From Macrobrachium rosenbergii (lineage: Eukaryota > Arthropoda > Malacostraca > Decapoda > Palaemonidae): a DNA stretch of 64,000 nt. Under the pieces are notes generated by a model. The model ran no database searches, was not told where the DNA came from, and saw only the letters and a list, made by a program, of their open reading frames with translations. The first letter of the stretch is position 1. Each line of letters begins with the position of its first letter. The stretch lies in contig NC_089781.1 in the NCBI RefSeq assembly GCF_040412425.1, positions 47,507,175-47,571,174 of the forward strand. Reading direction: 5' to 3'. Made by a program: the position numbers and the translations under genes. Of the stretch, positions 10,881-21,844 are shown piece by piece.

Positions 10881-11670
10881 GAGCCACCACTTGAGGAGTC
10901 TTTTATGGAAGGATCCTTAATTCTTCTTCAAGTCTGTGTTCTTCAGTTCTCCAGCAGAAAGACTGAAGAGAGAGGTCTGAGATGTAGCCTTCCTAGAGAA
11001 ACAAACTTCTCCAGCGAGGAAATGGTCCCAGCAGACTCATCCATTCCCCTCACCAGGCATGTTTCCTTCTCCAAAGACCATGACTTTTACGCCAACATTG
11101 AACCTGCCGTTCTAGCGATGGAGGCCTTTAGAAAAGCCACTGGTCATCTGAATCCCCAGATAAAAGATGGACTGGGAGAGTCAGTTGTGATTTTTCTACA
11201 TTGATCAGAAGTCCCGGGGACTTCACGGATCAGAAGTAAAATGAAAGGTCCTCAGACACCTTTGTTCGAAGAAACACGGATGACCAATCGTCTAGGTAGA
11301 GAGAGATCCTGACTCCGAGAGGTGCAACCACATGCTTCTTCTTCATGAGAGAAGAGTAAACACCCTCGGGCTGTGCTGAGTCAAAGCAGAGCCCTGAACT
11401 GGTAAGTCTTGCCCCCCAAGACAAAGCGGAGATACTTCATCGAGCGTGGATGAATCGGGACGTGGAAGTACGCATCTTGGAGGTCTAAAGACACCATCCA
11501 ATCCCCGGGACGAAGAGCTCCTAAAATTGACTGAGACGTTTCCATCTTGAACTTGTCGCTGGACAAAGTCGTTCAACCTGCTGACGTCAAGACAGGTCTC
11601 AACCTTCTGAATGTTTCGTACCAGAAACAGTCTGTTGTAAAATCCGGGGGATTTTGTGTCTAAGACCTGC
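10880..11670 (-). pseudogene. YR4 reverse transcriptase
   Basis: DIRS-type reverse transcriptase. The fingers motif PGFYNRLFLV is at about 11665-11635, then LDVSRLNDFV. DWMVSLDLQDAYFHVPIHP (about 11510-11455) carries the first catalytic Asp and KYLRFVLGG follows. SLYLDDW near 11310 carries the catalytic pair, intact. Thumb-like sequence (SLEKFVSLGRLHLRPL) runs to 10960. Frame shifts at about 11380-11400 and further on break the reading frame. RNase H follows directly. Confidence 0.85.
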
Positions 11671-14310
11671 TCCTGCTCTCTTCTCGGGCATTTGTTCGAG
11701 AAAGGTCGAAGACATTATCTTCTGCTTGGCAGGATGGTGCTGGGGAGGAGATAAATCTCTGGGGTGAAGACAAAAGGCGGAAGAGTCAGGGAAGAAGATC
11801 AGGTAGCCTCTCTCCTACTACTTGGGACAAGAGTCTGCCCTCTCTCTCTCTCCAGGCTTGAGCAAAATGAAGAAGCCTGGCTCCTACTGGTATCTGGAGG
11901 AGAAAGAGTCGCACGCCTCTTGGGGCTGACCTTGCCTCTGAAACCTCTCCTCGAGGTGCGGGTTTGGAAAAAACTTCCGTGGGAAGCTCCTCACGAAAGG
12001 GCTGCTTCTTTTAGCTTGCTGAGGTAAAGATATGAAGGCGAAGGCGCTGAGGGCGCCGGGGACCTGGAAAGGGAGGTCTTGAGTGGCCTTCTCCTGAAGG
12101 CTGGAAGCGATATCCTTAACCAGGTCTGGGAAGAGATGGCTAGAGAAAGGGCTTGAACTGAAGCTCTCCCCTTCTGAGATGGAGAAACAGACTTTTTGCC
12201 AAAAGGAGCAGAACAATGCTCTCTTTTTTTAAAAGAGCTAATGGAAACTACGAAGCAAGATCTTCAGGAAACCATCTCTGACCTTGTCCATACACCGCAG
12301 TACACTGGACAGCTCCCCAGACTAATGGAACTAGGGCTAGTAGCCTTAGTGTGCAGAACTCCCGAACACCAGTCAAAAGTTAAAGACTTCCACAGTCTTG
12401 AAGTCCTTTGAGATGGTGGTCCATTTTCTGTGGCAGGAAACCTTAGAAAGGTTAAGTGAGATCTCTAGAGGCGTCCACATGACTAGCAAAGTCCCCTTTA
12501 GAAGTGGAGGAACTGTCAAACTCCTTATCTTCACCTGTGTCATGCAAATGCCGGATTTTCCAGACAAACGTGAAGGAGGCAAAGCGAAAGAAGTCTTCCT
12601 TGGTTCTTTCTAGTCGTCATCCAGTGCTGAACTTTCTTAAAAAGCTCTTGGTAGAAAAGTTTCTTCATTTAAAGAAAGCCAGGAAGTTTCCTACGCCTGA
12701 GGCGAAGCCAACGCTGAGGCGGGGGAGGCGAGGAGCGGCTTGAAAGGTTTCGAAACAAATCCTTAAACAGACAAGTCAGAGTCTGATAATCGGAAGAAGC
12801 AGAAGGCGTGTTTCTCTTACGTCCGAGGGCTCGGAAGGGGTTCTTCTTCTCATCAGCCGGAGGGTCAGGAGAGCAAGGAGGAAGGAGACCCGAGTCGCCG
12901 ATACGCAAGCGGGACCTATCGTGTTTGGAAGTCGTGGCTAAATCCTGATGAGCATGAACAGAAGAAGCGGGAAGTTGATCATCAAGAAAAACTGCAGCGA
13001 TGAGTCAGCGTTGCAGGCGAGAAGAGATAACGAGGAAGCGAGGCGTCCTGGCGGGAAAGCGCGCGTAAGTGACCGGACGGAAGGAGCTACGGAAGGAGCT
13101 TCACAATGAGGCGCACGCGAAGCGTCCTGGGTGGAAGCACGCCGAGAATCAAGGCGAGGCGCGCGTGAAGCGTGAGGAGCCCGCGAAGCGCGAGACACTC
13201 GAACCTGGCGCGTATGGAGACGTCAAAATCTTCAAAGTGAAGAGCTCCTTAAAGCCTTCCTTAGGTGCAAGACGAAGCTTCAGGAAGTAGCAGACGAAGA
13301 CGACTGAAGCGGAGGAGAGTGAAAGGCCTGAACTTCTTAACAGGCAGGTGCAAATCTTTTGACGAGGCCTGTCCTTTCTCTGATCCATAAGAGAATCCAG
13401 CTGCTGTTGCATGCCCAACAAATCTGGCAAGTTTGGAAACAGCTCTCTAGAAGCAGGCTGGATTTGCGAGAGGCGGAGAGGAGAAGTCTTCTTCTCCCAG
13501 CGAAGAGCTCCTTAGCGCGAGCAGCGTCAACATCCGTTGCACGACGAAACTTCTTCTGTTGAGGGACTTCCTCGAAACTTTCAGGGGACGAGCGTAAAAC
13601 GTCTAGAGGAAGAGGACGTGAAGCGTCCTCTCCTCTCAAGCTTCTCTTGAGGGGGCGAGAGTCCAACCGAGCGCTCCAACCCCAACAAGGGGAGGACGTG
13701 TCGGAGGACGAGAAGCATTCCTTATGGATGCGTGCCCGAGCACGATCCCTGGCAGCCTGGGTGGAGTCAACAGGACCTGCGAAGGGCGTCAGATCGGAGG
13801 GGAGTCCCGTAGCCTTCATCGCGACTTCGACATGCCCTCTCCCGGGTCTTAGGAGTTCGGCAGAGGTCCAGGCCTAGAAGCATTATAGGTCCTCTGACGC
13901 CCCTCCACAACACTAGGGATTAACACACTACACTTTGCGCTTGCAGGGCATTCCCTTTATTTTCAAGAGCGCGAATAGACTCAAGAACGAGCCAGGCATT
14001 ACTGCTGCAACAACCTCCAGGGCCAGAAGGCAACACTAAAGGGTGGGACTACAAGCTACAGGGTTGCTAACATGAGAAATCCTGACCGACTGTCTAGAAG
14101 CACTCCTGGAGGAAGACCTCCTCAACCTATCACGCTCCAATTTACGCATATAAGTTCGTACTTCTTCCATTCTCCCTCCAGATAATCCCTCATTCATTGC
14201 AACAATTATCCACAGAACATTCCTTCCATTTCATACATAAAGTGTGAGGGTCTGCGAAGCCGATAGCCTCACCTTACAACCACCCAAGCTTCTGAACCGC
14301 GATAGCTAGA
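11671..14310 (-). pseudogene. YR4 gag, heavily broken
   Basis: Structural protein region read from 14310 leftwards. Near 14240-14170 the translation gives ADPHTLC followed by Cys residues spaced like the CxxC-x4-C-x5-C-x2-C cluster of YR6 and YR1, though with a frame break. An Arg/Ser-rich block (LERDRLRRSSSRSAS) follows at about 14120. Then come acidic/basic low-complexity parts (13820-13340), a short GC-rich repeat tract (13030-13200, SRAPHASRAP) and a C-terminal part (12220-11880) that matches no known catalytic domain. Many frames; no single product can be defined. Confidence 0.65.
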
Positions 14311-14489
14311 GGAAGACATCTTATAGAGAAAAGTCAAAGGCAAATTCAAAAAACGGTCCAGAAAAGCGTATGCCAAGTCACAGATCCAAGTCGATACCAA
14401 AAACAACCAAAATACTCAAGTGACAAAATATTGAAATCCAAAAGGCGGAGGAACTGACAACAGATGTTGACAGTCCGGCGACAGAGAAA

Positions 14490-14650
14490 ATCTGAATAGA
14501 AAATGGGAATGGTTCCTGATGCCAGCGCCCCCAGCGGCGAAGAAGATGTGTACTAACCACCTGATCGGCCTCGTGTGCGCGAAATTTGAAATTCTGTGGA
14601 CCTTGAATACAGCTATATATATATCTGGCAGGTAAGTCTCATGAACAAAT
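14490..14650. repeat. Right inverted terminal repeat of YR4
   Basis: Inverted copy of 8340-8530: GAAAATGGGAATGGTTCCTG, the GCGCGAAATTTGAAATTCTG block and AGCTATATATATATCTGGCA all pair with the left arm. The tip CAGGTAAGTCTCATGAACAA is a perfect complement of Z (8607 onward). The Z tract of YR3 begins within three bases of its end. Confidence 0.85.
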
Positions 14651-14939
14651 TGTTATTTGTTCCTACACAATACACAAACCCTCGGTCCTTTACATTGGAG
14701 ACTTACTGGTCGGAGGAGAATCTGAGTGAGTCTCTATGAACTGACTGGAGTTCACCAACTTGTCTTCCCTTCCTGGTCATTGAGCGAGAAGGGTAAAACT
14801 ACCTCTGACAAAAGATCCGGGTTGTAGAAACACAGGATCAGTTGTCAGACTTCTGGGTCCTTTGCATGAAGAGGAAACATCCAGTTCATGCAAAGTGGGC
14901 TGAAAGAACAGCGTCGAGACGACATAAAGGCAAATATGG
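14651..14939. other. YR3 Z tract and 3' non-coding region (stranded piece)
   Basis: TTATTTGTTCCTACACAATA at 14652 is the YR3 Z tract, matching 386-405 of YR2. The following bases to 14939 align with 433-640 of YR2 (CTGAACTGACTGGAGTT). It is a 290-bp piece of YR3 isolated between YR4 and YR5. No genes. Confidence 0.65.
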
Positions 14940-15206
14940 TACTTTCATTATAAAATAAGTTTTTAAATATACTTACCTGGTAGTTACCATAGCTTTATCC
15001 GCTTGATTAGAGTATGTAGAAATTCAAATTTGCGGCAATGCGCCTATAGATGGTCAGGTGGCCATACCTGGCGCCCTCTACTAGGTACCTGGAACCATTC
15101 CCAACTGTCTCCAGAATTCCATGCCCCTGTTCTCAGAGGGAGGAGGAGGGACCTTTATATATGCATTCTCAGGTAAGTATATTTAAAAACTTATTTTATA
15201 ATGAAA
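14940..15206. repeat. Left fold-back arm of YR5
   Basis: TTTCATTATAAAATAAGTTT near 14943 pairs with its complement near 15185-15205. The middle (AGATGGTCAGGTGGCCATAC, TACCTGGAACCATTCCCAA) is the inverted copy of the YR5 right repeat at 27200-27270. Outward CAGGTAAGTATA lies at about 15171. The Z tract is displaced to 21372 by YR6. Confidence 0.8.
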
Positions 15207-15474
15207 ATGATATTTTATGATAAAATGAGTTTTTACTACACTTACCTGTTAGTTATATAGCTATCAAATCTCTGGCGTGCGGCAAATTTTAGAATTTCGC
15301 GCTAGCGCTGCACACCTAGGTGATCCCTCTACCAGCGCCCTCTACTTGAGTGGAACTATCCCAACAATGTTCTAGAACCCATTAAGTTTTAAGCCCACTT
15401 GATGAGGAGGTGGGCGGGTTTACTCATGCTTCTGGTAAGTATAGAAGTAAACCTTATTTCATCATAAAATATCA
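15207..15474. repeat. Left fold-back arm of YR6
   Basis: ATGATATTTTATGATAAAAT at 15207 pairs with ATTTCATCATAAAATATCAT near 15455-15474. The interior CACACCTAGGTGATCCCTCT and CCAACAATGTTCTAGAACCC is inverted at 21210-21290. Z follows at 15475-15515 (TATATAGGACTTACCTGGTA). Confidence 0.85.
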
Positions 15475-15515
15475 TTTTTTATATAGGACTTACCTGGTAG
15501 TTACACTATAGCGAT

Positions 15516-16019
15516 TGGCATCTTTAGGAGGTGGGACCATGTCAGCCACATATATTGTTAGAAATCAAAAACATAAATTTTAGTTCCTTACCTTGAAGGA
15601 TTGCTGACTCAGCAGTTTACTGCCTCTGTAGTCATAGCATCCTCAGGTGTATAGACAGGATATAAGGATCGGTGTCCAGATACAATCTGTTAGTACTTGC
15701 CGTAGAGGACAACGCCGTGACGGACAAGACTTAGTATGCCCTTGCTCTGGGCGCAGAACCAAATTAACAATAAGGGATCACCTCTATCACCATAATATAA
15801 AATTAAAAACTTTCAACCACAAAATTAAAAAGATTGTAGGTACTCCTAAACCAACAAACATAGTACCTACAGACGACGCAACCAAACTCAATTTCCAACT
15901 TCAGAGAAAATGTTAGTCGGATAGGGTTGCCTCTTTCTCCTCACCCACCACCGTGTCAGTAACTACTAAAGGCTCCTAAAATTACTGCCATTGTCAAAAT
16001 CTGTCTTCAATTCTGACAA
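15516..16019. other. YR6 3' non-coding region
   Basis: No recognisable gene on either strand. On the minus strand it holds the broken end of the recombinase frame and then untranslated DNA. Confidence 0.45.
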
Positions 16020-16960
16020 ATGTGCGATCACGAAGATCGACTTATACGCCAAAATATGCGCACAATCTTTGCACTGAGAGATTGTGCCTGAAAGCTAAAG
16101 AAGTAGCTACAGCTCTTATCTCATGTGCTCTCACTTTCAGAGTTCCCGTGTCTGAGTCCTGACAATTCACATGGGCTTCTGAAATAACTTCTCTTAAGAA
16201 GAAAGCAAGAGCATTCTTAGAAAGTGGTCTTGATGGGTTTCTCAGGGAACACCACAGTTCTCCGAAAGAGCCTCTGATACCTTTTGTTCGGTGAATATAG
16301 AACTTTAAGGCTCTCACCAGGCACAACAATCTCTTTGTATTTCTCTTCACAAGATCTGAAAGGCTCTTAATGCTGAAGACCTGGCCATGGTCTGGGCGCA
16401 TCTTCGTTCTTAAGCTAAGAACCTAAGAGGAAGAACATACAGCTTTTCATGAGAAAACCAATAGTTTTGTCAAGGCATGAACCCTCCTCACCCTCCTGGC
16501 TGTTGCAGGTGCTACTGGAAAATAGTTTTCTTAGTCAAATTTCTCAACGAGACATTTGCCAAAGGGCTCAATTGATCTGAACAAATCCATTTAAGAAACG
16601 ATGTCCAAATTCCATGCTATTTGTTTAGGAACTTTCGTGTGAGTATTAAAAGACCCAAGTAAATCTGTTAGATCCTGATTGTTCGAGATGTCTGAACCTC
16701 TGTGCTTAAATACCGGCCTTAAGCATTGATCGATACCCACTTGAATTGTGCTCAGACAATCCTTTCTCCTTATAAAGGGATAGCAAGAACTTCGCTATTT
16801 GAGTAGATAGGTTTAGAAGACAGGAAACTCCATGTCTATTGCACCAGTCTCTAAACCCAGTTCCCATCTTTGCCTGGTATACTCGTCCGAAGACTTTCTT
16901 CTGGAGTCGCGCAATAAGCGCTTGCAACCTCCTTTGAAAACCTCTCTTCCTGAGAAATTA
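15920..16960 (-). pseudogene. YR6 tyrosine recombinase
   Basis: Same role as the YR4 enzyme. The N-terminal helical domain is at 16927-16706 (STQIAKFLLSLYKEKGLSEH, YRSMLKAG). The central part is broken between 16700 and 16400. The catalytic part follows at 16401-16042 (LCLVRALKFYIHRTKGIRG, then KVRAHEIRAVATS with the HxxR box near 16114-16125). After that the frame shifts. In the best frame near 16000-16040 the Tyr of the HY(L) block seems to be His. Two or more frameshifts are present. It directly follows the RNase H linker (16958). Confidence 0.8.
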
Positions 16961-17737
16961 TTTCGACAGTCTGCGGGCGACAAGCGTAGAGCGGACAAGT
17001 TCTGATGGAACCTCAGAGTGGGGCTGTCTGAGTGAATCTTTCCTCGTGGAGGTCTCAAAATCTGCGAGGAGGAGGAGAAGATCTTGGAACCACTCCCTCG
17101 ATGGCCAGAAAGGAACGATTAGTGTCATCTTGGTGTTCTTGTGGTTCCTGAACTTTTCCAAGACCTTCCTGATAATTTTGAAAGGTGGAAAAGCGTAAAG
17201 TTCTAGGCAATCCCAACTCATTGTCGTTGCATCCACCCAAAGTGCCTTGTCGTCCGGATCTGGGGAGCAATATACGGGGAGGCGTTTTGTTCTGTCTGTT
17301 GCAAACAGGTCTACTAGCGGACAACCCCACAGATTCCACAACTGTTTGCAAACCTGCGGATGTAAGGTCCATTCCGTGGGCAAGACTTGATTCTTCCTGC
17401 TTAAGAGATCCGCTGTTACATTCCTCTCGCCTTTTATGAACCTGGTCAATAACGTGACCTCGTTCTCTTCCGACCATTCTAAAAGTTCCTTGGTCGTCTG
17501 ATACAGGGAGAAGGAATGAGTGCCCCCCTGCCTTTTGATATAAGCAGAAACCTTAAAGTTGTCCGACTGAACTAGAATAACCTTGCCTTTTACCTCTTGT
17601 TGAAATTGCATCAGGGCTAGATGTACCGCTTTCAGTTCTTTCACATTTATGTGCAGTTCTTTCTGTTCTTCCTGCCACAGACCAGAACATTCCTTGTTGT
17701 CTAAAGTCGCTCCCCACCCTGATCCGGCGTCTGACAA
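16958..17737 (-). pseudogene. YR6 RNase H and linker domain, long open frame
   Basis: A 259-codon open frame, the longest uninterrupted domain of the YR nest. It starts SDAGSGWGATLDNK, with the Glu block ELHINVKELKAVHLAL, then VQSDNFKVSAYIKRQGG, where the usual DNTT is DNFK. The linker has GERNVTADLLSRKNQ, LPTEWTLHPQV, LVDLFATDRTKRLP and YAFPPFKIIRKVL. It runs into the recombinase N-terminus in the next frame. Preserved length suggests either recent insertion or chance. Confidence 0.85.
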
Positions 17738-17744
17738 GGTGTGA

Positions 17745-18720
17745 GGTCTGGGTTAACTGATAAAAGAGAAATTCCCTCCTCTAGTCTTTCTCTTGAATTC
17801 CACCAAACAATTGCCTTCTTGATCCTGATCTGAGATCTTGAAAAGAAAGGAATCCGGATGGGTTTTGCGTGGCCATTGGCTGTAGATAAAACTGCAGAGC
17901 CTCATCTTGGAGTCTCCCAGTTTCACGAACTTCTCCATCGAGGCTAAGGTCCCAGCAAGAAGCTCATCCACTGGTTGCTGAGCAAACCTCTGCTGATGTA
18001 AGAAAGTAGATCTATCATGCTTAGACAAGACTCTACTCTCGTATTGATGGAGAAGCCGAAAAGTCAGAGAGTCATTCTCACTCCCAAATAAACCATCTGT
18101 TGTGATGGTGAGAGGACGATTCGGAACGATGACTAGTAGGCCTAGTTCCTTTGCCAGAGATAATGTCTTCATTAGGTCCTCCACACATTTGGCTTTTGGA
18201 GTGTGCTTTCAGAAACCAGTCGTCCAGATAGTTGACATCCTTATTCCTTGCAAGTGAAGATTCTTGCATGCAGTTGACAGAACTCTTGTAAACACTTGAG
18301 GTGCAGTTGACAGTCCGAAACAAAGAGCTCTGAACTTCAGAAACTTTGCCTTGGAAAACAAACCTCAGGAACTTCCTTGATTCCTGATGGATTGGAACCG
18401 TCGCATCCTGGAGGTCTATCGAGGACCATCCAGTCGCCCGATTGAAGAAGATGCCAACACCGACTCTGTCCGTTTCCGCCGAATTTCGTCTTCTTTACAA
18501 CGTTCAATGCGCTCACGTCTAGAACCCGACCTCCAACCTCCAGCGCCGAGCCCTAAAAAGAGGCGGTTGTAAAACCCGAGAGCATGGGAGTCGGCGCTAG
18601 ATGGGATGGCCTGTTTCGCCAGTAGTGCTTCTACTTCTTCTCGAGAAGCGCAAAACTTCTGAAGTCGTTGGGTATGCTTGAAAAATGACTGGGCGTCCGA
18701 TAGGGGGTTTTGTTGGAATG
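17745..18720 (-). pseudogene. YR6 reverse transcriptase
   Basis: Starts at about 18720 with LLAKQAIPSSADSHALGFYN (fingers: GFYNRLFL), then a frame break near 18420 where the palm block DLQDATVPIHQ-like region is shifted. NYLDDWFLKAHSKSQ near 18215 holds the catalytic pair intact. Thumb-like sequence follows (ASMEKFVKLGDSKMRLCSFI at about 17960-17900). Several frame changes; RNase H begins at 17737. Confidence 0.78.
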
Positions 18721-21130
18721 GGATGATGCCCTTCCGGATCACCTGTAAGGTCAAGGATCTTGAGTGACCTTTTGCCAGGCTTCCGAGAACACTGACTGGA
18801 GTCTAACCTACTGCTATGTGGAGGACCTCATTTCTTTGTTGAAAATTGGAAGGTCGAGTAGATTTTCCTTTCCCCACAGGAAGCAGAAAAGGGCCGAGAA
18901 GCAGACTTGCCCTAGACGTCTTGGAGTGTCAGAAAGCACGAAGTTTTGGTGGAGTAGCTACCGGAGTAGTCTTCTTCCTTCTTTGCTGACTGAGCCAGCA
19001 GGTCCTGTGTTGCTTTTTGTGTGAGAGCTGGCAGTCTCTCAGACTAATTCCTTCGGAGACAAGTGGTCATCGACAAAGGGGCAAGAGGGAGAGCAGACCT
19101 CTGGCTGCGGAAACATATACGCCAAAAGAGCACGGGATTATGCGTTTCTTCAGAACTCGGTTGCAAAAACCGAAGTTAGCTCCAGGCACAATGGCATACC
19201 CCCTTGTCTGTGATCGACTACCGAGTGAAATCCGTCGACTGCGCATCCGAAAGTCCGAATTCTTTGACTTTCCTAGCCAGAGCCGCCACTGACCAATCAA
19301 GGAAACTGATGACCTCCACAACAGCGAAAATACTCTTGAGAAGATGATCCAACTCCGACTGCGTGAAAAAGATCTTCGCTGATTGAAGAGCTGTGTGACG
19401 ACTTGAATCCACTAGACTGGAGAAGTTCCCTTGAGCGGAGGCAGACACACCCAAAGCGTTCTCAGTCATTACCACATGCAGCTGCGATGAGCCAATCTGG
19501 AGGTGGAAGACAAAACATACTCTTGCCTTGCTCTCTCTTGTCTGAGAGCCAGGAGTTAATTTTCTTGATAACCTTCTTGACCGAAATCGCCAAAACTAGG
19601 CGTGTAAAAGGCTGGATCGGCGATATCCCTCTTAAACTGCAATCTGGGAGATGCGGTCGAAGGCTTAAAAAGAGTCCCCAAAGTTCTCCACGAAAAACTG
19701 ATAACTCCTTATAACGAAAGATTTTCCTTGATTCCTATGGAAAATCCTCTTCTGTTTCTACATCTTCTTCGTTTTTCTTCTTCTACAGAAGACACAGGGA
19801 GACAATTGGTGTGGGAACAGTTTCCTGACGAAAGTAGGTCGCATGAGATCTAGAGTCTTGCGACCATGCCGATGTGGCGCCGAATCCGTCCAGGTGTGGC
19901 GCGCGTAAGCTTTGAAGTGGCGCGCGCCATGCTGAAGTGGCGCCAAGCCACTACTAGTGGCGCTTCGTCAACCAGCGTGGCGAATCCGGGCCAGAGAAGA
20001 ATGCTGAAGCGCCTGGTTGAAACCTCTTCACTTAGTGCATGCGAGTGGGAGGCTCTTGAGTCCAAGACATGGCGCATTGAAGGAAGTGTCTCCGCCAACA
20101 GGTGCTCCCCGAGCAACCTGGCGCCACAAAGAACTGAATAAGATCCGTCAATTTGTCAAGTGACGGCGACAAAGCGGGGGATCTTGTTGACCGGTAGTAG
20201 GAGGAGGCACTATCTGCGATGAGGCTGGACGAGATGTAGACGCTCCTGGTACGGAAACACGCTTATTACTAGCAATAGTACGCGTAGGTTCCTTCCGACG
20301 AGGGGGCTGATCCACTGAAGAGGAGGAGGAAAAAGCTTCAGGATCCTCCCAGAAGCTACAGCCCGCTTGCGGATCCGTCAACGATCTTTTCTTAGGAATC
20401 GCTGCAGGAGGCGAGACCTCTTGAGAGGGCGAAGAATGGCAGCGCCCACTTAGGAGGAGTCAAAGAATCATCACCACTGAAGACACATCCCCAGCAGCGC
20501 CTTTTCTGCCAGCGTCTTGAGCATCCTGGGAATGCACAACAGGAATGCCCAGGGGTGACTGTTAGGAGCAAGCCCACTGCGCCTCCTTTGAGTTTCGACA
20601 TGCCTCTCCTGAACCAGGGAGTCCGACAGAGAGTCTAGACCTGGGAGAACGAGTGGGCCGAACAGACACCTCCTCCACTAACACTTCACTTCGAGAATGC
20701 TTTTCCAATGGCTGGCCATCGTCTGGATGGCTGAAGCACAGCTGAAAATTTAGTGTCCATCTGGACTTTTAACTCTGACTTGCAGTGATAGGATTGGGAT
20801 CAACAGAGGTCGGACAAAGGAAGTTAATAGGAGAGGGTTGAAAGCAGATTGAATTACCTGCCCTACAGACTTAGCAGATGATGACCTCTGAAGCTTTCTA
20901 ACTCTGTCCTTTTCTAACTTCCGTGGAGATATTTCTCTAAGGCTGACCATTCATCGTTGTTAGGTACATACATTCCTCACATGTATTCTCTGAATTACAA
21001 AATTTACCCCTACATGAAGAGCAAACTGAATGAAATTCGATATACATATGAGCAAGCAGAGGCCTACAGCCTAAAGCACAATATCTATACTGGGAACCAG
21101 AATCAGACATATTGTACAAAGAATTAATTC
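18721..21130 (-). pseudogene. YR6 gag with intact Cys cluster
   Basis: Begins near 21110 with a Met-Ser-Asp start and, at about 21020-20970, reads HSVCSSCRGKFC then ENTCEEC. This is CxxC-R-G-xx-C-x5-C-xx-C, a zinc-ribbon-like cluster shared with YR1, YR4 and YR5. Further down are Ser-rich parts, a short GTGGCGC tandem tract (19870-19990), and a helical block SELDHLLKSIFAVVEVISFL at about 19360 also present in YR5. Function is presumed capsid/nucleic-acid binding. Broken by frameshifts. Confidence 0.7.
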
Positions 21131-21189
21131 CGACCACAAATTGCAAAGCAGACAAAAAATTCAACCACAAAACGAGACCGTGTTGCCGG

Positions 21190-21371
21190 TCTCTCGGCAG
21201 AAAACTTAATGGGTTCTAGAACATTGTTGGGATAGTTCCTTGTTACCTATAGAGGGTGCTGGTAGAGGGATCACCTAGGTGTGTATAGCGCTAGCGCGAA
21301 ATTTAAAATTCTGCCGCGCGTCAGAGACGACAGCTATATGTAACTACCAGGTAAGTCCTATAAGTAAAAAT
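21190..21371. repeat. Right inverted terminal repeat of YR6
   Basis: Inverted copy of 15230-15390: GATCACCTAGGTGTG, GCGCTAGCGCGAAATTTAAA and the ACCAGGTAAGTCCTATAAGT tip. The tip matches the complement of Z (15475-15500), sharing CCTATA, which the fold-back edge lacks. The YR5 Z tract starts at the next base. Confidence 0.85.
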
Positions 21372-21844
21372 ACCATTTTTAAATATCTAACTTCCCTGGT
21401 AGTTACATATATATATATATATAGCTGATTGACACCATTGGTGGTGGGTTAGAGAACCAAAACACCGTTGGAATTCGTATAATTACTAAACACTATATAT
21501 TAGGTGTAACCATACTCTGGTTCTTACCTGATAAGGAAGCTGCTTCATAGTTATCTGCCTCATTCGCCTGCATTCCTTGAGACCCAGTGACCCATCCAGG
21601 GGCTGTAGAAAGTCTCTATGGGGCTGTCTACGGTCTCGACCTTAACATGACTAGACCACCACCCTTGCTATCCTGGCATAGCCATGGACAAAAAGAAACT
21701 GACCACCTGACCCACTAAAATCACTAAACACACTCCATAAAACCTAACTTAGACTTGCAGCCCCAGACTGTGGAAGGTTGCAACAACCTTCTGAACAACC
21801 TGAGTTCAAATCAAGAAAAAGCAAGGGTATAATAAAAAAGAAGG
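21372..21844. other. YR5 Z tract and 3' non-coding region
   Basis: ATTTTTAAATATCTAACTTC at 21374 is the complement of the YR5 right tip (27335-27360), including the unusual AACTTCCC that replaces ACTTACC. The rest has no gene; a short (TA)n run occurs at 21408-21422. Confidence 0.65.

Larger units (their letters stand above)
8318..14650 (-). mobile_element. YR4: DIRS-like YR retroelement, best-preserved coding capacity
   Basis: About 6.3 kb, bounded by a left fold-back arm (8318-8606) and a right inverted repeat (about 14490-14650). Minus-strand order is gag, reverse transcriptase with intact YLDD, RNase H and linker, and tyrosine recombinase with the R, HxxR and Tyr all visible. The termini carry ACTTACCTGSCAG. 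It is inserted between the left arm and the Z tract of YR3. Frame breaks are few compared with the other copies, suggesting a relatively young insertion. Confidence 0.85.
15207..21371 (-). mobile_element. YR6: innermost DIRS-like YR retroelement
   Basis: About 6.2 kb between the left fold-back arm (15207-15474) and right repeat (about 21190-21371). Minus-strand order is gag with an intact Cys cluster, reverse transcriptase with YLDD, RNase H with linker, and recombinase with HEIR retained. It interrupts YR5 exactly at the arm/Z boundary, the same point at which YR4 interrupts YR3. The active-site Tyr appears changed, so the recombinase is probably dead. Confidence 0.82.
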
